9,924 bases of DNA from an uncultured bacterium (lineage in GTDB: Bacteria; Cyanobacteriota; Vampirovibrionia; Gastranaerophilales; Gastranaerophilaceae): the NCBI GenBank assembly GCA_900556295.1, contig USOK01000041.1:1-9924 (forward strand), written 5' to 3'. Each line of letters begins with the position of its first letter. Within the stretch, counting starts at the first letter, position 1. The position numbers and the translations under genes are program-made. This document shows positions 1-6,748 of this stretch, piece by piece. The notes under the pieces are model-generated. The model saw only the letters and a list, made by a program, of their open reading frames with translations. It ran no database searches and was not told the origin of the DNA.

Positions 1-1051
1 TATTAAGCTCTAAAACCTCTTTTGCTTTTTCTATAGACGCCGAATTTTCTTCAACACTGGTAACTTTTCCAGAAACATCAGAAACACAAATTCCAAATGT
101 TGCAATCCCGGCATAAGCATCCAAAACAGTCGGGCTTTCAAGTTTTTTTACTTCATTCTTTACGTATTTAAAAATATTTTCTGCACTTCTAGGGTTAACC
201 TGAAAAAACGTATCCGCGCCAATTTTAAATGTTTTATCCAGTAATTTTCCTTCAATAAAATCTTGTCCGCATATGCATTTTGTTTCTTTTCCCAAAATTA
301 CATTTGTCTTTTTAGAGTTAAAGTTGATGCAAACACCTTTTACGTTTTCGAATTCTTCATAAATTGCTGTCGCAAATTTTTCCAATCTATCGAATATTTT
401 TGTGCAGTTAATAACAAGAGTAACAAGGCAATCGCTGTTAGAGGCTGAACTTCTAATGACAATGTGTCTTAAATCTCCTGTGTGTTTTTTCTCGTTAAAA
501 CCGCTAATATCAAATTTTGGGGCATTTTCTCGAATAAAATTAATAATTTTGTCGCATATTTCTGGTTGAATAGGACAATATTTGATATTAACAATTTCGT
601 GCGATTGGGGTTTATAGTAACCTGCTAAAATCTTTTTCGAAACTTTTGTTTGCGAAACTGGACACTGAATTTTATGTCGAAAACCTTTAATATCCGGAGA
701 TGCAATTGGGAAATTTATCGAAGTATCAAGTCCTCCGATTTTTCGGATTGCATCTTCAACCATTTGTCGTTTTAATTCCAACTGATAGTCGTAATCAATA
801 AATTGCAACTGGCATGAACCGCAAACTTTTTGCATTGGGCAAAATGGTTGAACTCTGTGTTTGGACGGCGTTATTATTTCAATAGGAGTTGCTGTTGCGT
901 AATTTTTATTGACCTTTGTTAGTTTTATTTTTACTTCGTCTTCAGGACAAACATTCTCGACAAAAATGACTTGTCCATCAATTTTTGCAATTCCTGTTCC
1001 GAGGTTTGATAACTTTTTTATTTTTACTGTGAATTCTTCATTTTGTTTCAT
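1..1051 (-). CDS. rlmD: 23S rRNA (uracil-5-)-methyltransferase, RlmD/RumA family (3' end beyond the window)
   Basis: This SAM-dependent enzyme methylates C5 of a uridine in 23S rRNA (U1939 in the E. coli RlmD family). My own translation gives 350 residues with no stop, running off the left edge. Residues 1-60 form a TRAM RNA-binding domain. Cys71, Cys77, Cys80 (C-X5-C-X2-C) and Cys159 match the four [4Fe-4S] cluster ligands of RumA. The family motif FFQVNP is at 282-287, and SAM motif I (DAYAGIATFG) is at 311-320. The C-terminal segment with the catalytic Cys and the general base is outside the window, so activity cannot be judged. The ATG at 1051 overlaps the end of the upstream exported gene by 14 nt and has only a weak AAAGA-like Shine-Dalgarno, which suggests translational coupling. 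The family is secure. Assignment to RlmD rather than the dual-specificity RlmCD is inferred. Confidence 0.88.
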   Translation of the reverse strand, partial: MKQNEEFTVKIKKLSNLGTGIAKIDGQVIFVENVCPEDEVKIKLTKVNKNYATATPIEIITPSKHRVQPFCPMQKVCGSCQLQFIDYDYQLELKRQMVEDAIRKIGGLDTSINFPIASPDIKGFRHKIQCPVSQTKVSKKILAGYYKPQSHEIVNIKYCPIQPEICDKIINFIRENAPKFDISGFNEKKHTGDLRHIVIRSSASNSDCLVTLVINCTKIFDRLEKFATAIYEEFENVKGVCINFNSKKTNVILGKETKCICGQDFIEGKLLDKTFKIGADTFFQVNPRSAENIFKYVKNEVKKLESPTVLDAYAGIATFGICVSDVSGKVTSVEENSASIEKAKEVLELN

Positions 1052-1676
1052 TTTTAAGTCTTTTTATATGTATTTTCAATGCCGGGTAAAAATCGTTGTC
1101 ATCTCCGTAATGAGAAAAAGTAATTTTTCCGAACTTGTTTACTGTAATTAAACCATTAACATTTTCATTGGAGATGTTTGCAGGCTTAAATTGGTATTTA
1201 TAATAGTTATTATTTGTGTCGTTTATAATTAAATATTGCTTTTGTTCAAACGGTTTTTTATACAATGTAATTGAATTGTTTTGGAACTGCGAAATTTTTA
1301 TGATTTCAGCATTAGGAAATAGATTGTTTACTGTAGCAGTATCCAGTTCTTTATTTCTAAAAAAGCCGTTATCGTAATAGTAGCAAATAAGTTTAAGATT
1401 CCCGTTATCAATTCCAATTAAATTGCCATTATAAATAAATTCTTTGTTAGAAAAAGGCCCAATGGCTAATTTCCCTTTGTTATTGTAATATTCTGAATAC
1501 CCACCTGATGTCGGATATAATTTATAAAATAATTTGATATCTTTTGCTGTTGTCCTTTGGGAACTCCATTTTAGAGTTTGTAAATTATAATAAACATTGT
1601 TTTCTACAAAGTCGAAAGAGTATGCATTCAAAGTTACAGAAAATAGAATTAAAAGTGTTAAAAAAATCTTTTTCAT
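1038..1676 (-). CDS. exported protein of unknown function
   Basis: The 212-residue product starts with a clear Sec signal peptide: MKK, a hydrophobic core at about 4-16, and a likely cleavage site after Ala18-Tyr-Ser20. The mature part is about 192 residues, rich in Asn, Tyr, Lys and Phe, with many short beta-like stretches. No lipobox Cys, transmembrane segment or catalytic motif is visible, so it is probably periplasmic or secreted. I do not recognise the family. It lies immediately upstream of rlmD in the same direction and overlaps it by 14 nt, so the two are probably co-transcribed; nothing in the protein suggests a role in rRNA modification. No Shine-Dalgarno precedes the ATG. That the gene is real is well supported by the signal peptide and by the full-length open frame in AT-rich DNA. 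Its function is unknown. Confidence 0.75.
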   Translation of the reverse strand: MKKIFLTLLILFSVTLNAYSFDFVENNVYYNLQTLKWSSQRTTAKDIKLFYKLYPTSGGYSEYYNNKGKLAIGPFSNKEFIYNGNLIGIDNGNLKLICYYYDNGFFRNKELDTATVNNLFPNAEIIKISQFQNNSITLYKKPFEQKQYLIINDTNNNYYKYQFKPANISNENVNGLITVNKFGKITFSHYGDDNDFYPALKIHIKRLKNETK

Positions 1677-1683
1677 ATATTTA

Positions 1684-1712
1684 AAAATAGCATATAAAAA
1701 TTAATATTTCAA
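1684..1712 (-). promoter_or_regulatory. putative promoter of the exported-protein gene and rlmD
   Basis: On the minus strand TTGAAA (1707-1712) is followed after 17 nt by TATTTT (1684-1689), a weak -10. Seven nucleotides then lead to the ATG at 1676, so transcription would begin at about the start codon. The very high A+T content makes a chance match possible. Confidence 0.35.
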
Positions 1713-1722
1713 TCATTATGTA

Positions 1723-1752
1723 TTGATAAAAATTTTTTTATTGTGTTAGTAT
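1723..1752 (+). promoter_or_regulatory. putative extended -10 promoter of the glycine-zipper protein gene
   Basis: TTGATA (1723-1728) is followed after 18 nt by TAGTAT (1747-1752), preceded by TGT (1744-1746) as an extended -10. Six nucleotides separate the -10 from the ATG at 1759, and there is no Shine-Dalgarno. The transcript would be leaderless. Confidence 0.45.
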
Positions 1753-1758
1753 CAAAAT

Positions 1759-2085
1759 ATGCCAATTTCAAAAGTTATACATAATTATTATGAAAAGTAT
1801 GTCCCCGCAGAGTTTCGCCGATTACAAAACGATATTAGCGAATCAATAAGTTATGGCTCTCAAGCAGGTAAAAAGTGGGCTTCAATTAATAATAAAGGTT
1901 TAGTAAAAGATTTGTATGTTCGTACAAAATCTACTGCAAGGAATTTTCATGTAGACAAAGAAGATATAATTCCTGTTGTTGGAATAGTTTTGGGGACTGC
2001 ATTAATTCCTTGCTTAGGTGGTTCATATATTGGCTTTGTTATTGGTAAAGGTTTGAAAAAACTTGCGAGAGCATTTAAGCGTTAG
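1759..2085 (+). CDS. small protein with C-terminal glycine-zipper membrane segment, function unknown
   Basis: The 108-residue product has two parts. Residues 1-69 are polar, helical and rich in Lys and Tyr, with no signal peptide. Residues 70-96 are hydrophobic, with the spacing G75-X3-G79 and G88-X3-G92-X3-G96, followed by a basic tail (KGLKKLARAFKR). Glycine zippers of this kind favour close packing of helices in membranes and occur in pore-forming peptides, membrane-anchored proteins and some bacteriocins. A positive tail after the hydrophobic segment fits membrane insertion or binding. I do not recognise a named family. The stop codon overlaps the stop of tatD on the other strand by 4 nt. 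There is no Shine-Dalgarno; the promoter just upstream suggests leaderless translation. Possible roles are a pore-forming or membrane-anchored factor, or an effector targeted to a membrane. All of these are inference. Confidence 0.7.
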   Translation: MPISKVIHNYYEKYVPAEFRRLQNDISESISYGSQAGKKWASINNKGLVKDLYVRTKSTARNFHVDKEDIIPVVGIVLGTALIPCLGGSYIGFVIGKGLKKLARAFKR

Positions 2086-2837
2086 ATTTTAAATACCAAT
2101 TTTGCATTTTTTGTTGTTTGCTCATCAATTTTTTCAAAAGAAGTATTGCGCAAATTTGCAATTTCTTCCGCCACATATTTGACATAAGCCGGCTGGTTTG
2201 TTTTTCCTCTGTATGGAACAGGTGTGAGATAAGGTGCGTCGGTCTCAATTAACAGTTTGTCCAGAGGAACTTCCTTAGCAACTTCTTTCATTTTAATTGC
2301 ATTTTTGAAAGTAACAACTCCGCCTATCGCAATATACCAACCTTGTTTTACGCATTCATGCATAAATTCAACACTGCCTGAAAAACAGTGCATTATAACT
2401 ATAGAATTTTTATTGAATTCTGTTAAAATATCGAAAGAATCCTTATGTGCTTCTCTGTCATGAACTGAAATTGGAAAATTTAATTCATTTGCGAGGTTGA
2501 TTTGTTTTATAAAAACTTCTTTCTGTAAATCATTAAAACTTTTATCCCAATAGTAATCTAGTCCAATTTCGCCAATCCCCACAATTTTAGGTGATTTTGC
2601 GCATTCTTTAATTTTATCAATTAAATCGTCTGTCCAATCTTTTACTTCTGATGGATGAACCCCAAGTAATCCGTAAACATTTTCATATTTTGATGCGAGT
2701 TTTGCAACAATATCAATGTCTGATGCGTATGCAGATGGAACAATAAGCTTTTCTACACCGTTATCTGAGGCGTTTTTAAGTATTTCATATATTGAAAAAT
2801 CATCAATACAGTTAATATGTGTATGTGTATCTATCAT
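2082..2837 (-). CDS. tatD: TatD family metal-dependent deoxyribonuclease
   Basis: TatD enzymes are metal-dependent 3'-5' exonucleases of the amidohydrolase superfamily, linked to DNA repair and quality control in the cytoplasm. The 251 residues match the usual 250-265. The metal-binding set is complete: His5 and His7 (DTHTH), Glu90 (IGEIGLDYYW), His126 (SVHDREAH), His150 (IMHCFSG) and Asp200 (LIETDAPYL). The C-terminal segment with the RGKTNQPAYV signature is typical of TatD/YcfH proteins. The gene stands alone, diverging from proS across 129 bp and meeting the 1759 gene tail-to-tail with a 4-nt stop-stop overlap. No Shine-Dalgarno precedes the ATG; a good promoter ends 6 nt upstream of it. 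The family is certain. Whether the main substrate is DNA or a tRNA/RNA end cannot be told from sequence. Confidence 0.93.
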   Translation of the reverse strand: MIDTHTHINCIDDFSIYEILKNASDNGVEKLIVPSAYASDIDIVAKLASKYENVYGLLGVHPSEVKDWTDDLIDKIKECAKSPKIVGIGEIGLDYYWDKSFNDLQKEVFIKQINLANELNFPISVHDREAHKDSFDILTEFNKNSIVIMHCFSGSVEFMHECVKQGWYIAIGGVVTFKNAIKMKEVAKEVPLDKLLIETDAPYLTPVPYRGKTNQPAYVKYVAEEIANLRNTSFEKIDEQTTKNAKLVFKI

Positions 2838-2843
2838 AGGACG

Positions 2844-2872
2844 ATTGTAACGCTAATATATTTCTATGTAAA
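2844..2872 (-). promoter_or_regulatory. putative promoter of tatD (leaderless)
   Basis: On the minus strand TTTACA (2867-2872), 17 nt of spacer and TACAAT (2844-2849) make a near-consensus sigma-70 promoter. Only six nucleotides (CGTCCT) separate the -10 from the ATG at 2837, so +1 falls on the A of ATG. No ribosome binding site would be present in the transcript. Confidence 0.6.
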
Positions 2873-2925
2873 TATGTGATTTAGCTTCATAATGTGTTGT
2901 ATTTGCTGGTCAAAAAATCTTTTCG

Positions 2926-2934
2926 TGCTAGAAT
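2926..2934 (+). promoter_or_regulatory. extended -10 promoter of proS
   Basis: TGC TAGAAT is an extended -10 element. The region upstream has only a poor -35 (TGGTCA at 2907-2912, 16-nt spacer), as is usual for extended -10 promoters. The start would fall near 2941, giving a leader of about 26 nt that contains the proS Shine-Dalgarno. Confidence 0.5.
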
Positions 2935-2954
2935 AAACGCATAATAATATATGT

Positions 2955-2960
2955 GAGGAA
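2955..2960 (+). promoter_or_regulatory. Shine-Dalgarno of proS
   Basis: GAGGAA lies 6 nt before the ATG at 2967 and fixes that start, rather than the ATG two codons later at 2973. It contrasts with several neighbouring genes that have no Shine-Dalgarno. Confidence 0.7.
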
Positions 2961-2966
2961 TTAATT

Positions 2967-4703
2967 ATGAAAATGTCAAAAATGTTTGTACAAACCCTTA
3001 GAGAATTCCCTTCAGATGCAGAAGTTATTTCTCATAAAATGCTTGGAAGAGCTGGGTATATCAAGAAATTAATGCCTGGGGTGTACACTTATACTCCTTT
3101 GATGTGGAGAGTATTGAAAAAGATTGAAAATATTATAAGAGAAGAAATGGATAATGCAGGTGCTCAAGAGCTTTCTATGCCATTTGTTCAGCCTAAAGAA
3201 CTTTGGGTTGAGTCAGGTAGATGGGAAGTTTACGGTAAAGAATTGATGCGTATGCAGGATCGCCATGATAGAGAAATGTGCCTTGGTCCTACTCACGAAG
3301 AAATTATTACGTCAGTTGCTAGAGATGCTTTGAAATCATATAAACAGTTGCCTGTAAATTTGTATCAAATCCAATTGAAATTTAGAGATGAAATCAGACC
3401 TCGTTACGGACTTTTGAGAGGCCGTGAATTCATCATGAAAGATGCTTACAGTTTTGATTTGGATGAAGCTGGTTTGGACAAAGAATACAAAAACATGGCA
3501 CAAGCTTACAAAAAAATCTTTGATAGATGTGGACTTGCTACAAAAATGGTTCAATCTGATTCTGGGGCTATTGGGGGAAGTGTTTCGCATGAATTCATGG
3601 TAATTACAGATACTGATGCCGGTGAAAATGATGTATTCTATTGTAATGATTGTGATTATTCCGCAAACTCAAACCATGCAATTTCAAAACTTCCTGAAGC
3701 TGTAGTAGATGGTAAAGAATATTTTGCGGAAACAAAAGTTATAGATACTCCAAATACTCATTCAATTGAAGATTTGAGCAAGTTTTTAAACATTCCGGAT
3801 ACTTTGATTTTGAAATCATTAGTTTATATTGTTGATAAAAAACCTGTTATAGCATTGATAAGAGCAGACAAAGCCGTAGAAGAAACTAAGTTGATGAATG
3901 CAGTTGGGGGAATTGATATTAGAATTGCTTCGCCTGTAGAAATTGAAGAATTAATGCAACAACATGGGTTTAATGCAATTCCTGGATTTATTGGACCAAA
4001 AGGTATGAGTGACGTTACTATTGTTGCAGATGAAACAGTTCGTGATATGAAAAACTTTGTTGTCGGTATTAACGAAACAGATAAACACTTAGTTGGTGCA
4101 AATTTGATAGATTTAGGTATCGCAGAAATTAAATATGAAGATATCAGATTGGTTCAACGTGGAGAACTCTGCCCTCAATGTGGTAAACCATTGCATATTA
4201 CAAAGGGTATTGAAGTTGGTAATATTTTTAAACTTGGTACAAAATATTCTAAACCAATGAATGCTGTTTATACAGATGTTAATGGCAAAACTCATCCTTA
4301 CGTAATGGGGTGTTACGGTATTGGTGTTACAAGAACAGCAGCAGCTGCTGTAGAGGCTCATTACGATGAACACGGTATCAAGTGGCCAATTGCAATTGCT
4401 CCATACCATGTTGTAATCGTCCCAGTTAACATTAAAGACGAACTTCAAATGAAAGTTGCAAATGAGATGTATGAAGAACTCCGTTTGGCAGGTGTTGAAG
4501 TTGTTCTTGATGATAGGGATGAACGAGCAGGGGTAAAATTTAAAGATGCTGATTTGATTGGTTTCCCTTACAGAGTGACTGTTGGAAAGACAATCAATGA
4601 AGGTTTGGTTGAATATAAAGTTCGTGAGACCGAAAATGTTGAAAAAGTTACTCCAGAAACGGCAGTAGAACATTTAATTGAAATAGTAAAGAATATTAAA
4701 TAA
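2967..4703 (+). CDS. proS: prolyl-tRNA synthetase, bacterial type with editing domain
   Basis: ProRS charges tRNA-Pro with proline in the cytoplasm. The 578 residues match the bacterial type (about 570). The class II catalytic core shows the N-terminal segment ending in LMPGVYTYTP (35-44), GPTHEE (107-112), motif 2 around FRDEIRPRYG (139-148) with the REFIMKDAYSF region, and motif 3 MGCYGIGVTR (447-456). Between motifs 2 and 3 lies the INS/YbaK-like domain (about 225-395) that deacylates Ala-tRNA-Pro. It carries Lys283 in LILKSLVY, the position of the key editing Lys in E. coli ProRS, and a GFIGPKG loop (340-346). Two Cys pairs, C226-X2-C229 and C402-X2-C405, flank this domain and could hold zinc. 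The anticodon-binding domain follows from about 480. It is monocistronic, with its own extended -10 promoter, a strong Shine-Dalgarno and a terminator. No T-box leader is present. Confidence 0.97.
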   Translation: MKMSKMFVQTLREFPSDAEVISHKMLGRAGYIKKLMPGVYTYTPLMWRVLKKIENIIREEMDNAGAQELSMPFVQPKELWVESGRWEVYGKELMRMQDRHDREMCLGPTHEEIITSVARDALKSYKQLPVNLYQIQLKFRDEIRPRYGLLRGREFIMKDAYSFDLDEAGLDKEYKNMAQAYKKIFDRCGLATKMVQSDSGAIGGSVSHEFMVITDTDAGENDVFYCNDCDYSANSNHAISKLPEAVVDGKEYFAETKVIDTPNTHSIEDLSKFLNIPDTLILKSLVYIVDKKPVIALIRADKAVEETKLMNAVGGIDIRIASPVEIEELMQQHGFNAIPGFIGPKGMSDVTIVADETVRDMKNFVVGINETDKHLVGANLIDLGIAEIKYEDIRLVQRGELCPQCGKPLHITKGIEVGNIFKLGTKYSKPMNAVYTDVNGKTHPYVMGCYGIGVTRTAAAAVEAHYDEHGIKWPIAIAPYHVVIVPVNIKDELQMKVANEMYEELRLAGVEVVLDDRDERAGVKFKDADLIGFPYRVTVGKTINEGLVEYKVRETENVEKVTPETAVEHLIEIVKNIK

Positions 4704-4709
4704 GATAAC

Positions 4710-4738
4710 AAAGAGGGTTAATCTTTAACCCTCTTTTT
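4710..4738 (+). terminator. intrinsic terminator of proS
   Basis: A perfect inverted repeat (4711-4721 with 4725-4735; AAGAGGGTTAA, loop TCT) is followed directly by a run of five T (4734-4738). It starts 7 nt after the proS stop. It is the only clear rho-independent terminator in the window and separates proS from the protease gene downstream. Confidence 0.9.
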
Positions 4739-4753
4739 AGTCCAATTTAGATT

Positions 4754-4759
4754 AGGAAG
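4754..4759 (+). promoter_or_regulatory. Shine-Dalgarno of the calpain-like gene
   Basis: AGGAAG lies 9 nt before the ATG at 4769 and supports that start over the ATG at 4775. I see no convincing separate promoter between the proS terminator and this site, so the gene may depend on read-through or on a promoter overlapping the hairpin. Confidence 0.6.
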
Positions 4760-4768
4760 ATTTAAACT

Positions 4769-5503
4769 ATGCGTATGTATCCAGTTTCATCAAGGCAAAT
4801 AAAGTCAATGCAAAGAGCTTCTCAGAAGTTGCATGATTGTTATCTAGTGGCATCTTTGGGAGCATTGAGCAATAGTGCTAAAGGTCGAAAAATTATATTA
4901 AATAATATTTCGCATAGTTTAGATGCTTATAATGTTCATTTCCCAAGTATTAACGGAAAATCTGAAGATTATTTGGTTGATAAAAACTCTATAGTTGATT
5001 TGTTTCAAAAAACAGAAAATGAAGAAATCTCTTCTATTCATAATGTAAATTCCCCATTAACAAGAGCTGTGGAGCTCGCTGTTAATGCGTTAATAAAGAA
5101 ACATCCGTTTAAAAAACCTCCAATATACAGGCTTTTTGCCAGTAAGCATAATTGTGAATACAACAAACCATCAAGATTTTTGAAAATGTTTACGGGTAAA
5201 AAGCCAATAACACTTAATGAAGGTGGAGTTTCAATGTCGTTATTCAGTAAATATTCAAAAGCTAAAAAATTATTAGAAGAAATAGGACAAGATCCAAATG
5301 CAGTTTTTGTTGCAGGTACTGGCAGTAATTTTTGGGGAAATCTTCCGACTTGGCATTGTTATGTGATAAAACGAGTTGATACAAAAAATAACAAGTTGCT
5401 ACTTTTCGATCATAAAGAACAGGCTGAAATTGTTTTGCCAATTCAAAATGCGATACATCAACTTAAATTTATTACTGGATTTTTCAGCAAGGATTTGACC
5501 TAA
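4769..5503 (+). CDS. calpain-like (C2/papain-fold) cysteine protease, putative
   Basis: The N-terminal segment around Cys24 (LHDCYLVASLGALSNSAKG, 21-39) resembles the calpain active-site block GDCWLLAAL, with the nucleophile Cys after an Asp and a hydrophobic helix behind it. A helix at about 96-110 (SPLTRAVELAVNALIKK) corresponds to the calpain segment that packs on the active site. The C-terminal block has His196 in TWHCYVIKRVD, followed by a beta strand and LLLFDHKEQAEIVLP (210-224), laid out like the calpain HAY...NPWG...E block. The third triad residue is Asp214 where calpains have Asn. At 244 residues it is a bare catalytic core without regulatory domains. There is no signal peptide, so it acts in the cytoplasm or is exported by a route not visible here. 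It meets gtrA-like tail-to-tail with a 4-nt overlap. The fold is inferred by eye from motif order; activity and substrate are unknown. Confidence 0.62.
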   Translation: MRMYPVSSRQIKSMQRASQKLHDCYLVASLGALSNSAKGRKIILNNISHSLDAYNVHFPSINGKSEDYLVDKNSIVDLFQKTENEEISSIHNVNSPLTRAVELAVNALIKKHPFKKPPIYRLFASKHNCEYNKPSRFLKMFTGKKPITLNEGGVSMSLFSKYSKAKKLLEEIGQDPNAVFVAGTGSNFWGNLPTWHCYVIKRVDTKNNKLLLFDHKEQAEIVLPIQNAIHQLKFITGFFSKDLT

Positions 5504-5919
5504 GCTCTTTTATGTTTGAAAGCAAAATACTTAAATAACACGTATGTGACGATTGATGCCAAGAATATTGAAACAAGTTGGCTTAAATATACGTTTTTAG
5601 AAACGTAGCGAACTATTAATTCAAGGATTAATGCGTTGCAAGCATAGCTTATAATCCAAGTTGTACAACATTTAAAATATTCTTTTAGCCAGTTCCCTTT
5701 TGTACAAAATACAAAAACTTTTTGATTTACAAAAGAAAACACAGATGAAATAATCCATTGAAGAGCAACGCACATTTGATAGTGCTCACTGCCGATTAAG
5801 TATAGTGCAATTGCAAATATGATGTATGAAAATCCAGCATTTACTCCCCCGACAAATAAAAATCTGATTTTGTCGGGAATTGAACACCATTTGTTGTATA
5901 GGTCTAATATTTTGTTCAT
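5500..5919 (-). CDS. GtrA-like membrane protein (putative polyprenyl-linked sugar flippase)
   Basis: GtrA-family proteins are small four-helix membrane proteins thought to move undecaprenyl-phosphate-linked sugars across the inner membrane for glycosylation of cell-surface polymers. The 139 residues match the usual 120-150. Four hydrophobic segments lie at about 19-42, 49-72, 83-104 and 110-133. The family pattern is visible in RFLFVGGVNAGFSYIIF (19-35) and SFVNQKVFVF (62-71). The ATG at 5919 is chosen over a TTG one codon earlier, because it forms a TGATG junction with the gatD stop and so indicates termination-reinitiation. There is no glycosyltransferase next door. Pairing with gatD suggests a role with lipid-linked cell-wall precursors, but this is inference from context only. 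Confidence 0.82.
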   Translation of the reverse strand: MNKILDLYNKWCSIPDKIRFLFVGGVNAGFSYIIFAIALYLIGSEHYQMCVALQWIISSVFSFVNQKVFVFCTKGNWLKEYFKCCTTWIISYACNALILELIVRYVSKNVYLSQLVSIFLASIVTYVLFKYFAFKHKRA

Positions 5920-6653
5920 CAATATGCTTTCCCGACTAATGAGTTGTGTGTTGTGTTTTCAATTGTGTCATTAAGTTTGGAAAGTTTAATTTCCTTTCCA
6001 TAACGATGTTCAAGAGCTAATTCTATTAAATAGTCTGCAAAATGTGGGTTTTTAGGTAATAATGAACCGTGCAAATATGTCCCAAAAACATTTTTGAAGC
6101 GTCCGCCAGCTGTTTTATCTTGCCCATTATTCCCATTTCCGATAACCACTTGTCCTAGAGGAACTGTATCTCCTTGAATATAAGTTAATCCGCTATGGTT
6201 CTCAAATCCGACTAATGTTTTTGGATATAAAAAGTTTGTCTCTACAGTTACATTGCCAATAAATCTTTTTTTGCCGGCAACGGTATATGCATCTATAAGA
6301 CTAATTCCATGTAGCTTTGGCCCATCAAATGGTTGATAGTAATGACCAAATAATTGGTAGCCTCCACAAATTCCTAAAAATACTGCCCCATTATCTCGTT
6401 CTTGAGTTAAGAATTCTTTGTTTTTGAACAATTCTCCGGCAACATCTTGTTGTTGTTTATCTTGACCTCCACCGATAAAATATAGGTCATGACTTTTTAT
6501 GGTGTCGCCAATATTTATTTCATCTATTTCAATAGAAATTCCACGCCATTCACAGCGATTTTTGAGTGTTAAAATATTTCCAAAATCTCCGTATAAATTA
6601 AGTAATTTCGGGTAAAGGTGCGCTATAGATATTTTTAAGTCTTTCTCTTCCAT
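5919..6653 (-). CDS. gatD: GatD-type glutamine amidotransferase (lipid II isoglutaminyl synthase glutaminase subunit)
   Basis: GatD frees ammonia from glutamine, which its partner MurT uses to amidate the D-Glu of lipid II to D-isoglutamine. The 244 residues match GatD (about 243). The class I glutaminase features are present: FIGGGQDKQQ (59-68), the nucleophile elbow LGICGGYQ with Cys96, and GTYLHG with His195. As in other GatD/CobQ-like enzymes, only Cys and His are obvious, without the full Cys-His-Glu triad. The substrate region FENHSGLTY (150-158) is typical of the family. murT, its normal operon partner, is not adjacent: upstream is the divergent recN and downstream, sharing one nucleotide, is the GtrA-like gene. 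A CobQ/CobB-like glutaminase of other function is the alternative. No Shine-Dalgarno is seen; a strong extended -10 ends 9 nt before the ATG. Confidence 0.88.
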   Translation of the reverse strand: MEEKDLKISIAHLYPKLLNLYGDFGNILTLKNRCEWRGISIEIDEINIGDTIKSHDLYFIGGGQDKQQQDVAGELFKNKEFLTQERDNGAVFLGICGGYQLFGHYYQPFDGPKLHGISLIDAYTVAGKKRFIGNVTVETNFLYPKTLVGFENHSGLTYIQGDTVPLGQVVIGNGNNGQDKTAGGRFKNVFGTYLHGSLLPKNPHFADYLIELALEHRYGKEIKLSKLNDTIENTTHNSLVGKAY

Positions 6654-6662
6654 GATAAATTA

Positions 6663-6671
6663 ATTATACCA
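6663..6671 (-). promoter_or_regulatory. extended -10 promoter of gatD and gtrA-like
   Basis: On the minus strand TGG TATAAT is a consensus -10 (6663-6668) with an upstream TG. Nine nucleotides (TAATTTATC) separate it from the ATG at 6653, so a leader of only about 2-3 nt is expected and there is no Shine-Dalgarno. The -35 region is poor. Confidence 0.55.
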
Positions 6672-6713
6672 CATATTTTGCGTGATGATAAAATGTTTCA
6701 ATTATTAAGCCTA

Positions 6714-6742
6714 TTGCTCAAAAAATAATATTGTTTTATGCT
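6714..6742 (+). promoter_or_regulatory. putative promoter of recN (leaderless)
   Basis: TTGCTC (6714-6719), a 17-nt spacer and TATGCT (6737-6742) are followed after six nucleotides by the ATG at 6749, which would be +1. No Shine-Dalgarno lies in front of either this ATG or the TTG at 6731. I see no LexA-like operator in the 95-bp region shared with gatD. Confidence 0.5.
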
Positions 6743-6748
6743 ATTAGT

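Noticed and set aside
263..1151. Open frames on the plus strand opposite rlmD and the exported gene (263-448, 909-1151)
   Set aside because: They are antisense to a well-conserved rlmD frame and a signal-peptide protein, lack Shine-Dalgarno sites, and have compositions typical of reverse-frame shadows (rich in Phe, Cys, Ser).
2257..2463. Plus-strand open frame inside tatD
   Set aside because: tatD has all metal ligands on the minus strand in this region.
2838..2966. T-box or other proline-sensing leader before proS
   Set aside because: The leader after the predicted start is only about 26 nt, with no hairpin or T-box consensus.
3336..4673. Open frames on the minus strand inside proS (3336-3590, 4113-4673)
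   Set aside because: proS is complete and conserved over this whole stretch. The reverse frames read as Cys/Phe/Asn-rich noise without domains or ribosome sites.
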